A DNA stretch of 64,000 bases from Eutypella sp. D-1 (GCA_023313575.1 JAJTTP010000010.1:868001-932000), one strand, 5' to 3'; counted from the stretch's first letter, positions 49,701 through 61,008 are shown. A program made the numbers and translations. The notes: generated from the letters alone by a model not told the origin.

Positions 49701-50497
49701 TTCGCTGTCAAATTGTCAAGTTTCCCAGGCTTCCCAAGCCACCTCTCTACTGAGCCAACAACCCCCCTGCTACTTACTTGGTTGGTCGTACCCCACGTTC
49801 AACTCAAATGTTCTCCCCAATTGGCTTTTGATTGGCAGTGCCGCCTGGCCCCAATGTTTCTATCACAAGCCGCAAGCTGCCAACCACTTCTGCCAACTGC
49901 CAGGATGTGCTTGATGCCCCGCGGTGCCTAGGTACCTACCTAGTAGTACCTAAGTACCTAGGTAGTAAGTACTCTTGGTACTGAGCATTGCCGCCAGGCC
50001 GCATCATCATCAGATCGGCTATCGCATTGGTCAAATGTGACTGCCTAAACCGCCTATAGAAAATGCCCGCGGGTGTATGTACTAGTGGGTGGTGGTGGCG
50101 AACCTTCAACAATCGCCCCCATTCATGGGATGGTTTAAAGGTTACGCATACCATACATTTTACCTGCACAGACATAAGAGATACAGACAGGGCTTTTCAT
50201 CTCAGCTTAGAGATCTTTTCTCTTCCATTTCCCGTCAGGCAACTATTTTACGTGTTTCATTTATCAGAGTTGTGTTCGACTTTCGAGTCCTATGAAATGT
50301 CTCTCCTAGTCTACACCTAGAAATCACCCTTTTACCGTACCTACCTAAGTAATCATCAAGTTTGCACTCTCCGTTGTTCATTACTGAGCCACTCGGGAAT
50401 TTCCCTTGAAACTACTCAGTTGTCCTTTTAAAACTTCATCACCTAGACTAGATTTCCAGATAGCTTCGAAGTTGTTGCATCCGCATCTCAATTCAAA
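46749..50497. other. 3.7 kb spacer upstream of the single-helix membrane protein gene
   Basis: No gene with recognisable content was found. Open frames reach 121 codons (47123-47488 on +) and look like chance. A dense cluster of CCTAGGTACC-type palindromes lies at 49926-49972. A short ATG-led exon candidate at 49527 with a good GTGAGT donor may belong to the downstream gene. The last 200 bases before 50498 are pyrimidine-rich, as in fungal leaders. Confidence 0.5.
49527..49551 (+). other. Possible alternative first exon of the gene at 50498
   Basis: ATG 49527 opens a 25-base frame (MPVPVAAK) ending at a consensus donor G|GTGAGT. Splicing to the acceptor TTTCCAG at 50459 would continue in frame through 12 further codons into ATG 50498 without a stop, using a 908-bp intron. 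That is long for this window. Alternatively a nearer acceptor (TTTCTAG at about 49607) yields a 26-codon upstream ORF ending in TAG. Either reading rests on splice signals only. Confidence 0.3.
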
Positions 50498-51670
50498 ATG
50501 CCCCCTATTAACCACCCCGCTATGTCAGCCGGCCTGATCGTCGCCTCGGTCGCCGTCGCCGCCGCCATCGCCGTATACGAATCACCCGAGCTACAGCGCA
50601 TGGCTAATGACCTCCGCCGCCGCATCGCCATTGCCCTGCACGCTTTCGGAGACAGCATTAGCCCTCAGGAGCGCGAGAACCTGTTTAATAGACCCGAGGA
50701 TGCTGAAGGCTTCTTGCGCTCCCGCGGTCTCGGCCCTGGCTGCGAGCCAGGCGTTGACGCCGATGAGGAGACCCGCCGCCAGCAACGTGAGGAGTTAATG
50801 TATTGGAACGCCCTTAGAGAGGGGAAGGAAAAAGAGAAACCCACAACGGCACAAAATGAGACCGGGGAGAAGGAAATAGTAGACGAGAAGTCACGGTCAA
50901 GATCCGGGTCCCGGGACAATTTCGACGGATTCCTACGCAAAGACGGCAACGGCGAGAAGGGGAGTTATGTCTTCAATTCTGGCGCCGAGACCCATGACAG
51001 CAGTGAAGGCCTGATCCGACGCCGCGGTCTTGGGAGCCAGGCCCTCGGCTACTCGAACCCCTTTACGGATACGCACGAAATTGAGTCGGATATTGCCTTT
51101 GAGAACAGCTTAGTGGACCCCGAGAAGGACGAGATGTCGGACATATATAGCGCCACCGACGCTGACCAGCCCGATACCTCGCGAACCGCTACCCTTTCCC
51201 CACAGCCGCAGCCGCCCGCACCAGCCATGTCCACCCTTGTCGACGTCGAGACACCTGCTACCTTTGCTGCCTCCCAGAATCCCTCGCAGACCTCCGAGAG
51301 GGAACTAGGCCCCAACGAATTCATGACGGCGGGGCAGGACGACCGGCAGGACGCGTTTAGTTCGATTCAGGCGTGGGCGCAGAACTCCCACGACACTGGC
51401 TTCTACTCGCCGCTCCCCGTGTCGCCAGTAGGACCGATGTCGGAGCCCGAGCTGGTGAGTGAGGATGGCATTATGACGCCGACAGACTCAGGCTCGGTCT
51501 CCGGCGAGGAAATCGGCTACAGCGAAGCCGGCAACAGCAACGGCAACAGCAGGTACTACGACGTCATGAGCGACGACGAAGGCACCGGAATGATGACGCC
51601 TGCTAGCTGGACCGAGGTCGGCAGCGTGGTTAGCGAGAGCGATACCGGTGCCGTGCCCGCCCGCCCATAG
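50498..51670 (+). CDS. Single-pass membrane protein with acidic disordered tail, unknown function
   Basis: A single exon of 390 codons from ATG 50498 in a favourable context (CAAAATG). Residues about 8-27 form one hydrophobic helix rich in Ala and Val (GLIVASVAVAAAIAVYES), probably a signal anchor. A helical, charged region of about 90 residues follows (ELQRMANDLRRRIAIALHAF, then QERENLFNRPEDAEGFLRSR), and then a long acidic, Ser/Thr-rich disordered tail. The stretch RRRGLGSQALGYSNPFTDT near residues 173-191 looks conserved and contains an NPF tripeptide, a known EH-domain ligand in endocytic proteins. Codon use is strongly biased, so coding is secure. No named family is recognised. A longer N-terminus through the exon at 49527 is possible. 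Confidence 0.82.
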   Translation: MPPINHPAMSAGLIVASVAVAAAIAVYESPELQRMANDLRRRIAIALHAFGDSISPQERENLFNRPEDAEGFLRSRGLGPGCEPGVDADEETRRQQREELMYWNALREGKEKEKPTTAQNETGEKEIVDEKSRSRSGSRDNFDGFLRKDGNGEKGSYVFNSGAETHDSSEGLIRRRGLGSQALGYSNPFTDTHEIESDIAFENSLVDPEKDEMSDIYSATDADQPDTSRTATLSPQPQPPAPAMSTLVDVETPATFAASQNPSQTSERELGPNEFMTAGQDDRQDAFSSIQAWAQNSHDTGFYSPLPVSPVGPMSEPELVSEDGIMTPTDSGSVSGEEIGYSEAGNSNGNSRYYDVMSDDEGTGMMTPASWTEVGSVVSESDTGAVPARP

Positions 51671-52232
51671 TGTTGTCTATGTGCCTGTCCAGACAGGCCC
51701 GGTAGTACTCTAGATGGCCCCCACTTCTCTGCTTATCATAACTACATATCATGGAGGCTTTTTTTTTGTTGGATATTATTCTCTCAACTGAGCTAGGCGT
51801 TAAAGGATGGACGGATCAGGCGAAGGAAAGGGGGCAAAGGGATTCTAGGTATACTTCTACTTCTGCGCTGCTTGTCCTCCTAGCTCCCGGACGAGCAACC
51901 GTTGTCATTGGCCAACTACGTACGTACTTGAGTCGGAACTATTTAGAGACCTCTTATCAGGGGTAATGGACGCAGGGTTTTTGAACAAATTCATCTCGGC
52001 GTTAGTGAGTACAGAAGTTATATTCACTGTGCGGCATACATTCAAGAGAGTCAAATTGGGGTTGCAATTTTGTGACGTACATTCGTTGATTATGATCCAA
52101 GTGCCTATATAATACCATCATGTACGCTACGCAGATAATAGCAAAAGTAAAAACATGAGTTTGAGGGGGGGCTCTAGATAATGGGAGGTCAGGCAACCGG
52201 ACGAAAGCCACTAACCCCTATCTATCCGTCTC
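51671..52232. other. Convergent intergenic region
   Basis: This 0.56 kb between two converging genes should hold their 3' UTRs. A T-run at 51761-51769 lies in the 3' flank of the plus-strand gene. Nothing else was recognised. Confidence 0.55.
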
Positions 52233-53381
52233 CTAAGTCTGCGTGCCCTCATCCACAGCCCGCCTCCACGCCGCCTCCAACTCCCTATCACCACCACCAT
52301 CACCACCACCGCCGGACGCGACATCGTCCCGGTAGTCCTGCCAGAGGTCGGCGACGCGGCGGCCGAGGAGCGCGGGCCAGAAGGAGTCCTCGACGTAGCG
52401 ACCACGGCCCAGCTGGGCGTTGAGCCGCTGGACGAGGGCGCCGCCGCCGTCGTCGAACCGGCGGTCCAGGTAGTCGAGGAAGTAGGCGGTGTGCTGGTAT
52501 CCGGCGTCCCAGCGCTGATCGGGCGGCGGCGGCTTCGCGCGCGACGGCGGCGTCCAGTGCGGCGGGTCCAGGCGCGCGCGCAGCCGCACGAAGTCCGCCA
52601 CCCCTTCTACCAGACCGCCCGGACAGGTGCCGCTGCCGTGGTGCTGTAGGCAGTGCACGAGCTCGTGGACGAGGACGCCGTTGATTTCGTGGGTGCGCCG
52701 CGCTGAAGTGGGAGGTGCGATCCCTGCCACGTACCGCAGCGATAGGTGGATCTCCTTGTGGTCGCCGTCTAGCTCCGTCCCCGTCGTGTACGCCACGCCG
52801 TCGATGTCCCGCAGGATCAGCGTCACGGACCGCGTGGGCGGCGGTGGTGCTAGGCCGGCCGAGCGCAGCGTCGTGGGTGTGCCGTATAGTGTGCGCAGTA
52901 CGGTCTGTACGCCTTCCGAGAGGACCCGCGACGCCGTCACGGATGTGAGGAATATGTCTGCGCCTGCGTGCCCGAGGTCGTTAATCTGGAGACGCAGCTT
53001 GGGGTTCGGGAAGGGCGCGGAGACTGGGGCGGTGGCGGTGGCGGTGGAGGGATCTTGTTGTTGTGGTGATTTTTGTTCGCCGCCGTGAATGGGTAGCGGT
53101 GAGGACGTGGGCTGGGCCGGCGCCGGCCCCTCGTCTCGGTGCGACATGCCGGGCATAAAGATGGGTTGGGGCACCGGAGTCGTGTAGGGCGGGAGCGGCA
53201 TAAGTTGATACTGCTGCTGCTGCTGTTGGGGAGGAGGACGCGGAGACCCGGGTTCTTCCTGCTTTGGGGTGATGGTGAGGTTGATGTGTAGGTTCGAGTT
53301 CGTGATCGAGGAGGAAGGGGGAGAAGAGGAGGAGGGGTTGTGGCGGCGGTCCTTGTTAGATGACGCGTGATGCCAGCTCAT
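52233..53381 (-). CDS. Basic secretory protein (BSP) family metallopeptidase-like protein
   Basis: A single exon of 382 residues. The first in-frame ATG is at 53379-53381, two codons after a GTG. Residues from about 128 match the plant-type basic secretory protein family: LRLQINDLGHAGADIFLTSV, then ILRDIDGVAYTTG, and the zinc-site motif HELVHCLQHH at about 239-248. GGLVEGVADFVRLRA and WDAGYQHTAYFLDYLD follow, both family landmarks. The HExxH motif is intact, so peptidase activity is possible. Residues 1-125 are unusual: Pro/Gln/Ser-rich with a short polyQ run, and with no signal peptide, although plant BSPs are secreted. The protein may act inside the cell. It is divergent from stu1 over 1.5 kb. 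Family assignment is firm and the substrate is unknown. Confidence 0.9.
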   Translation of the reverse strand: MSWHHASSNKDRRHNPSSSSPPSSSITNSNLHINLTITPKQEEPGSPRPPPQQQQQQYQLMPLPPYTTPVPQPIFMPGMSHRDEGPAPAQPTSSPLPIHGGEQKSPQQQDPSTATATAPVSAPFPNPKLRLQINDLGHAGADIFLTSVTASRVLSEGVQTVLRTLYGTPTTLRSAGLAPPPPTRSVTLILRDIDGVAYTTGTELDGDHKEIHLSLRYVAGIAPPTSARRTHEINGVLVHELVHCLQHHGSGTCPGGLVEGVADFVRLRARLDPPHWTPPSRAKPPPPDQRWDAGYQHTAYFLDYLDRRFDDGGGALVQRLNAQLGRGRYVEDSFWPALLGRRVADLWQDYRDDVASGGGGDGGGDRELEAAWRRAVDEGTQT

Positions 53382-53620
53382 AGGCACGGAGTAAAGAAGG
53401 AAAGAGATGGGTTTCTATATAGCCAAAACCTTTTTCGATTAAATATTCCTAAATTTATAATCTTGCTACTGCCTTGGGGGCTCGTGGTAAGGTTGTCTTA
53501 ACCTTAGAGTCTTCTGTCTTAAAACTACCCCTCGTGAGAACATGAACGTGATGATATCAGGCAGGATAATGTGGTATGGTATATGCAAGTTACATGCCCG
53601 CCATCCCTGTTCCAATGCCA

Positions 53621-53662
53621 GGGGGAACAACGCGGGGCCGGGGGGGGGGGATGGGACCGGGG
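53621..53662 (+). repeat. G-rich block able to form a G-quadruplex
   Basis: G-runs of 5, 4, 11, 3 and 4 bases lie within 42 bases in the spacer between the BSP gene and stu1. The short loops among the last four runs (CC, AT, ACC) satisfy the usual quadruplex pattern. It is about 250 bases upstream of the BSP start on the opposite strand to that gene. Confidence 0.6.
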
Positions 53663-54013
53663 CGCCAACTTTTAGCCCGAGAAACCAGGGAACCTGACAG
53701 GGCCCGAAAGCCGGTTGCCAGCTTGCCCGCTTAGTGGCATTTTTAGCGTACATATGTACATAACGTAGTAAGAGAGGTCGAAAGCCTGCGGGGAGCTTGT
53801 CTTGAACCGGCCAATAGAAGGAGAGGATATGATGTTACCTGGAGAGCTCCAGGGTTTAACTCCATGACAGCTCTGCTCCGGTGCTGTCCTGGAGGGCTTG
53901 GCAGCTTGGAGGGACAGGTGCGAAGTACTAAGTACCTACTGAGCGGAATATGTATGTAAGCAAGTCGGGTCGGGCAATCTGGTACCGCGGTAACAAACTC
54001 TAGTCGGATTGAT

Positions 54014-54037
54014 AACAACAACAACAACAACAACAAT
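54014..54037 (+). repeat. CAA trinucleotide microsatellite
   Basis: About seven CAA/AAC triplets followed by AAT units, in the non-coding spacer between the BSP gene and stu1. Confidence 0.8.
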
Positions 54038-54498
54038 AATACCTAAGTAATCATAACAACAAAAAAGATAGGTGCAGATAGATATCTAACTAAGGTTCCT
54101 GTAGGCTTATGTACACACAAAGGCAGTTCGACAATTCGACCAAGAACCTTAACCCCGTAACTTAAACATTATCATTATTTAGGCGGGTAGAGCTCTCTCT
54201 AGCTTGGGGAAAATAATAATCCCCATTGACTTACCTATCATTTTCTTAACTACCTACATGCCAAATACATACCGAAGTAGTCAAATGCACATAGAAGAAC
54301 GAAAACCTCGCAACTTCGCAACGTCGCAATCTTATTAAAAGAAAATTGTGGTGCCTATCTAGGTTACCCCCGTCGTGCCAGGTCTTCCTTAGACTATCCG
54401 GACTGCCCCCCCCCCTGCCTGGTGGCTTTTCCCCCCTTCTCTTCATCTTAACACGGACACCCGCGAATTGCCCAATCGAAAAAAAAAATCCCACTCAT

Positions 54499-54526
54499 CC
54501 ACACCCACATCCACATCCACATCCAC
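54499..54526 (+). repeat. CCACAT-type hexamer repeat
   Basis: Four to five imperfect CCACAT/CCACAC units in the C-rich presumed leader or promoter of stu1. Confidence 0.7.
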
Positions 54527-54882
54527 CCCCGTATTATCTACGTATGAACCTAACATACCTGTCTCATAACCCTTCCAGTTTTTTCCTAGGTATAGTTAGA
54601 AACTGAAAAGATAACAATCTCAATCCAGTCTCCCCCTCCCTCCTTCCCCAAAGCTAGATAGACCTGTTTCTACTCTACACGTCTCTCTACTTCCTTTCTA
54701 TCTGACACCTGAACATTCCCATCCTACCTAAGTAGGCACTTGACGCTTTTTCCCCCTTCTTCTTCTTGCGTTTTGCGCACGGTTGGATTGCCTCGTCGCG
54801 AAACAACGAAACAATCTTAAAACCCCCCGTTTTGCGGTAACACGTGAAAAAGCTGCCAGGTCCTCATACCCTTTTGGGGGTC

Positions 54883-55401
54883 ATGGCCGAAAAACTTACT
54901 GATGAGCAGGTTGCTGGCCTGCTGGCCATCCTGAGAAAAGATGTTGCCGTCGACGCCAAAGTTCAATACGTCAATGCCATCAAGTCCAGCATCAAGCAGC
55001 ACAATGTTCCCGATTCCTGCGTCGCTCCCGTCTTCGAAGCCCTGCGTCTCGCCTCCAGCGCCCCGCATTCCCCCCTCATCAATGCCGGATTTACCGCCCT
55101 CAACCATCTGATAACGCGCCTGTCGCGACAAGAGCCGAGATACCTTCTTAAGGAGGCTAAGCACACACTGCCGCTCGTCGTCGAGAAACTGGGCGATCAG
55201 AGGGATAAGATTCGCTCCTTGGCCCTTCAGGCTATGGGTACCATGTATGTTCATGCGCCCATGGACGCCGAACGCTTCGTGAGAAATAACGCCTTGGTTG
55301 GGAAGAATTCCCGGGCTAAGGAGGCAGGCATGACCTGGCTGCTTCAGGTGCGCGCAATTCACATCACAATTCTCCAATCGCAAATCACAAACGATGCGAC
55401 A

Positions 55402-55432
<31 letters not shown>

Positions 55433-58400
55433 GATCGACCCTGGACTGACTGACAGTGATCAATAGATGCACAAGGAACACGGCTTACAATTCCGTTCAT
55501 ACGTTCCCACTCTAATGGAGCTGTTAGAAGACGCCGACGGCATGATCAGAGATGCCGCCAAGTCTACCGTCATAGAGCTCTTCAAGGATGCACCCGGTGG
55601 CGCCAAGTCCGACCTCAAGAAGCAGTTGAAGAACTTTAAAGTCCGACCCGCCATCGAACAGGCCATTATAAAAGAATTGGCCCCAACTGGAGGGATTAAG
55701 AGGGATTTGGACCCCCGACCGGACTCCGCGCTCTCAGGAAGACAAAACCTTTCTGCGAGTGTCTCGTCCCTCGCTAGTGAGCGGCCCAACACCCCGCTGC
55801 CCGACGCGGCGAAACCCGAACCCGTCGAGCCCTCGTACGTCAATACCCAGCGCGAACTGGACGAGCATTTTAGGGACATGCACAACTGGTTCGAGGGCAG
55901 GGAATCCGAACAGAACTGGCTTAAGCGCGAGGAGAGCATTACCAAGCTGCGCAGATTCATCGCTGGCAACGCGGCTACCGATTTCCCTGATGCCTTTATC
56001 GCCGGATGTCGTAGTCTGTTGGATGGCATCATCAAGGGCGTCACCTCCTTGCGGACGAGTTTGTCCAAGGAGTCCTGCGCTCTTGTCCAAGACCTTGCTA
56101 TCACCTTTGGCCCTATGATTGATCCCATGGTCGAGTTGCTCATGCAGACTTTCATCAAGTTGTGTGCAGCCACAAAGAAGATAGCCTCCCAGATGGCCAA
56201 CACGACGGTTGATACTATCATTGGCAGGACGACGTACACAGCTAGGATCATGCAACACGTATGGGGTGCCTGTCAGGATAAGAATATCCAGCCGAGGACT
56301 TACGTCGCTGGCTGGTTGAAGACCCTGCTCAAGAAAGAGGCACATCACAAGAATCATGTTGAACACTCGGGTGGCCTGGACCTTATGGAAAAGTGCATCA
56401 AGAAGGGCCTGAACGATCCAAACCCCGGCGTGCGCGAGAAGATGCGGTCAACGTACTGGGCTTTTGCTCTGGTCTGGCCTGCAAGGGCAGAAGTGTAAGT
56501 TGCCGGCTGAGCCTGCTTTCATCGTTATTGTGTGACAGATACTAACAGCTTGAACAGGATCATGGACAGTCTAGATGCCACTGCCCAAAAGTTGCTACAG
56601 AAAGACCCCGCGAATCCTAACTCCCCAAAGAGATCGGAACCGGCGGCGCCGTCACGGCCTGGTCTGGGTCTATCGAAGAGCAGCATGACGAGTTCGAAGC
56701 CTTCGCTCAGGGATGCAATGATGGCCCAGAAGAAAGCTCTAGCTACAAAGAATGTACCCCCTAGACCGGGGTCAGCGATGGCAGCTGCCGAGCCCGTACG
56801 AGCACACTCATCAGCGTCAAACAGACCCACAGCATCGACCGCTACGAAGTCCGCTACTCGGACCCGTCCAGAAACGGCAGCATCGTCCCATGGGGGCATC
56901 TCCACGGCGCCCATGCGACCGACCAGGCGAAGACCGGAGGTTGCTGCTAGGCCCGCTACTGCCGGTCCTTATTCCGTCAGGTCTCATGATGGTCCTTCTA
57001 CGGAGCGCACCAGTCCCGGCGAGAGCTCCAAACACAAGACTATCACGCCAAAGACGATATCGGGGTCGCCTAGGAGGACAGCCCCGAGGACGCGGCCCGG
57101 CCATGCTGCGACGCTCAGTGAGACGAGCATATCGACACCTTCGAAGGAAGCCGCGGCTAAGGGCCCCGCTTCCCCCACGAGGGCGAGCCCTCCAAAACCT
57201 AAACCATTACCCGCCGAAATGAGCCTGCCCAGTCCAAAATCCAGGCTATTGCCCGCTGAAGTGGACCTGAGTAGCCCTGCTAAGGACAATGAAGACTTGA
57301 CCCTTGTAGTACCCAGTGTGACATCCCTCAAGCAAAGCCTAAGCGACCCTCCACTCCGGGCATCGCCTAAGCCAGCCGATCCGAGCGAAGATGAGAACGT
57401 TATGCCACAAAGGTCAACATCCTCAACACCAAAACCACTGAAGGTCTACGAAGACCCGTCAACACCAGAGGAAGCATTACGACAAGCGCCGCAGCCTACC
57501 CCCAATGGCTCGGTGGAACGCCCAGTCCTCGAAGACAAGCCGGTCAACGAGGCGGCGGCGACGCTGGCCCGCGGCCCGGCTGAGCTAGGCGCCAGCACTA
57601 CGGAGCCGCCAGTGTCACCGGAGAAGGCGCGCCAAACCTCCCGGCTGCTCGAAAGCGCCCTCACGCGCGTCAAGGCGCAGTCGCTCGACGTGCACGGGTT
57701 CCGGAAGCTGCAGAGCCTGATCCGCGGCGACAGCGGCCGGCCACTGATCTTCGTCGACGACAAGTTTGACGCGCTAGTGACGGGGCTATTCGCGTACCTC
57801 GAGTCACCGCTCGATGGCCTGGCGCCGGAGAAAGTGCAGGACATCAAGGCCCAGGTGCTGGCGACGATCAAGCTGCTACTCAAGAGGTCGTCGCAACATG
57901 ACGCCGGCACCGGGTCCCAGCGGTTTCAACCGCACGTCGCGCGTGGCCTCGAATCCCTGTTGGCGGCGCGCGCACGCTACAGCGCTCGCACCCACATTGT
58001 CAGCGGCCTCGAGCTTCTCGCCGATGAGCTCGTCGCTATCGGTGATGCGGACGAGATCGCCGTTACTATGACGCGGACATTAGCCAAGCTCGACACTGCG
58101 GGTGGTGGCGGTGGCGGACAGAGCCGCAGCGTGAGCATGGGACTGCATGTGCTTAAGCAGCTCATCGAGCGGTCAAACACGCCATCCCCATCCTCATCGC
58201 GATCGCAATCACCCTCCAAAACCCAGCAGCAGCAGCAGCAGCAGCAGCAGCCCCCACCGGCGCCGGAGTTCACGCCGAGCGACGGGCAGGTGGCGGCGAT
58301 GGCAGCGCTGTGTGCGGGGTGCCTGGAGAGCACGGAGAGCGCGGTCCGTATGGACGCGGTGCAGCTGTGCGTAGCACTGCACGCGCGGCTCGGCGAGCAG

Positions 58401-58508
58401 CGGTTCTGGGACGCCATCGCCGCCCGCGGCGTTCGCGACGACCCCAAGTCCCTCATCACCTACTACATCGTCAAGCGCCAGCGCGAGCGCGACGCCGCCG
58501 ACGCCTAG
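54883..58508 (+). CDS. stu1: STU1/CLASP microtubule-associated protein
   Basis: STU1 is the fungal CLASP, which binds microtubule plus ends and supports the mitotic spindle. Exons are 54883-55347, 55467-56494 and 56558-58508, with introns of 119 and 63 bp, giving 1147 residues. The start is the first in-frame ATG (MAEKLTDEQVAGLLAILRK). The upstream frame extension has only a GTG. Residues about 1-220 form the first TOG-like array of helical repeats and about 280-520 the CLASP N-terminal TOG domain, with WFEGRESEQNWLKREESITK near 305-325. The Ser/Pro/Arg-rich middle (about 520-840) is the expected basic microtubule-binding linker. The C-terminal 300 residues are helical again, interrupted by a Gly run and a polyQ tract near residue 1055. 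The first intron carries a TA microsatellite. The length agrees with filamentous fungal STU1. It converges on the regulator gene at 61009. Confidence 0.93.
55406..55432 (+). repeat. TA dinucleotide microsatellite in stu1 intron 1
   Basis: About 27 bases of alternating A and T just before the acceptor half of the 119-bp first intron. Length variation here would change the intron size without changing the protein. Confidence 0.85.
58224..58250 (+). repeat. CAG microsatellite encoding polyQ in STU1
   Basis: Nine CAG codons in phase in exon 3, encoding a Gln run followed by Pro-Pro-Pro-Ala. It is likely variable between strains. Confidence 0.88.
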
Positions 58509-61008
58509 GCCCGCCTGCGGCGCTCTCGCGCTCAGCGCCCCCTCACGAACGGGTTCCTCGGCCTCTTCGGCTCCCCTTGAGCCTTTTCCTTGCGGAGCTG
58601 TAGGCGCTTGCCCGGTGTGTGGCCGTCTGTCTATCCGGATGAATCATTCATTCCTATGTGTATACGTACGCGTATGCTCTCGAAGCCCGTGCCCCCCATT
58701 GCACTAGATCAAGCGCCCCTGTGAGAAGTCGGTGTATTGTGTATATACACACGCACTATATATATACCTCACCAACCGGCCGGCCTCGGAATCGAAAAAA
58801 AAAAAGAGCGATTCCAAAATAGACTGGACTCGTAAGTGAGCAATCGAGTAAGTAGTGTTTGTTACGCCTCGGAGTCGGGGGAGGGGCGATGGTAGGCAAA
58901 CACGCACGTTTATTGAAAGATTAAGGGGCCCGGGCAAGGGCAAGAGTCGGTCTTGTTCGTTCTGACTGATTGTGACTGTCCCGGCTGGTTGGGGTGATTG
59001 GCTGGCTGTACTAGTTAGGTGTTCAGGGGTTCAGTGGATCGGTCGACCTGTTGGTTTGTTTTCTCCCTTTTCTGGTCTTCAGTATTACCTACATACATGG
59101 AAAGAAATTAAGGGAAGAAAGGAAAGGAAGCATTGGTAAAGGGGGTTAAGGGAGGGAGGGAAGTTTTACTTGCTTGCTTCCCCTTATTTGGTTGTGTTTT
59201 TTGTCCTGTAATTGTTAATTACCCACCGAATCCAATCGGTTTTTGTTGGCCGTTGTTGTTGTTGGTCTTTCTATATTTTATATATCCCATGTCGTCGTCG
59301 TCGTTTCCCCCCTCTTGCTTCTTCTGGTTTCGTCGAAGGGGGGGGAAGGGGGGGGTAGGATGGCGGGGAAGGGGAGGAGTTCTCGGCCTGAGCCTTTATA
59401 GCTGAAGGCTCCAAACTGCTCGGATACCACCAGCCCCTGTCTCCCTTCTTCGTGTACCTACGGACCTAAGTCACCTGCTAGCCTCCCTACTTGTATACAT
59501 ATATACTTATTGCTCAATCGGAAGAAGACTGATTTATTGTTCATCGACCGATCGTCTATCTACTTAGTTGCGTACGTTTGCCACTTTGCCTTTTCTCCGT
59601 GGACTGTGATGGGTTGTTGTATGTGTATGTTGCGTCAACGAGAGCCTGGTATCGAGAGCCTTACTTGGGCTATATGGAATGAATGTAGATAGGGATAGGG
59701 GAGTTCTCATGGTGGCGTAAACGTACACAGCGTGACCTAGATGGAGTACGTATTGTATGATCTTTCCTCGTTGTGTGTCTATGTATTTTGCCGTCCTCTC
59801 ACGAACTAGTAGTACTGATTTCTGCTATCCAGCGGGAACGGGCCCCGATAACTCAGGATTAAAGCCATTATCACGGTCAAGGGACTACTGTATTTACATC
59901 GTATACGAAGAGGATGGGGGTCCAGGGAGTGTTGCAGTATGAGGCGAGCATTTGGTTTTGTTCAGTTTTATCCTGTCTTAGTTGAATCTTATTCAGTTCT
60001 GTTCCATCCAGGCCATTCCACATTCGCCAACCCTACGGCGGGCAAGGGGGGGGGGTATCTGTTTCCTTTTTTCCTATACAACTTTCCTGTATATCCATCA
60101 CAATGCGTGCTTGCTCTCCACGACCAAAGTGAACAAAATCGGCCATCCAATCCTTCGCCCCCCCTGATGTTCCCCTCTTGTGTGCGTGTCTATCTCTGCT
60201 CCAGTCTTTCAATCCCCACAGAGGCTATGATAGAACATCATATACGAGCCCCTTTGTTTTCGTTCTCGTTCAGTTTTTATTTTCTCTAATCCGATAAGTG
60301 TCAACAAACGCCCAAGGGATGCTTTTCTCCATCCTTAATTCCCTACCAAGGTCGTAAAAGCAAGGTCCGAAAACAGGTTATTTAGTATTCGCAGGTGGGT
60401 ATAAGTAAACAAGTGGCCCCGCCCTTCTCGAGGTGCTGGGGGAGGTCGGATGCGAGACCGGCTTTTTTTCTTCTTCAGCGCCGTGCGCATTATTCATTAT
60501 CACATCAATTCATAAAAGAGAATCTCGGGTCCTGCGAACTGGAGAGGGCGGCTATCTCAGAAGCCGAGTAACTCGATTTGCCCTTGTTCGTAATCTCCTT
60601 GGTTCTCTTGTCGTCTTGCGACTGTTGTTTTCTTGTAATTTCAATGTCCCAGTCTTATGTATCTGTTGCCGCCGAGTCTTTTTTCTTCTCGTCCGTTCCG
60701 CTCTAACGGGATGGGCGTAATGATTTTGGTACAGTATTCGTCTATATGTAAATGCTTGTTGTATTGTAAAGTCATGAGAAGCAACACCAGCTTGGCCTAA
60801 TGGGAAAATTTGGCATGGGCCGGCACTCATCACGTCGTATATACAGGGTTCCGAGGAAAGCTGCCACGTTCAGGGTAGTAGGAGAGGCGCGGAGAAGAGG
60901 AATTCCAATGACCTGGAGTCTGTCGGCTCGAAGTGGTCCTCTTCGTGGCGTTTGTTAAGGAAATATGCTATTATACTAGTTAGCGGACTGTCCGAAGTTA
61001 TACACTTT
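58509..61008. other. Convergent intergenic region between stu1 and the regulator gene
   Basis: This 2.5 kb lies between converging genes and should hold two 3' UTRs. The open frames (at most 116 codons) are Phe/Ser-rich chance frames. A strongly G-rich block at 59338-59374, a GTC triplet run at about 59290-59303 and a 10-G run near 60046-60055 stand out. If the last intron of the regulator is used, its terminal exon would lie at about 60870-60967. Confidence 0.5.
59338..59374 (+). repeat. G-rich block able to form a G-quadruplex
   Basis: Runs of 8, 8, 4 and 4 G with short loops, plus GG pairs between, lie about 0.85 kb downstream of the stu1 stop. It matches a quadruplex pattern in the sense strand of stu1's 3' flank. 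Confidence 0.6.

Larger units (their letters stand above)
53382..54882. promoter_or_regulatory. Divergent promoter region between the BSP gene and stu1
   Basis: This 1.5 kb head-to-head spacer contains a G-rich block at 53621-53662 with five G-runs, an AAC/CAA triplet run at 54014-54037, and a CCACAT hexamer repeat at 54499-54526 within a long C/T-rich leader of stu1. No specific factor site is assigned. Confidence 0.5.
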
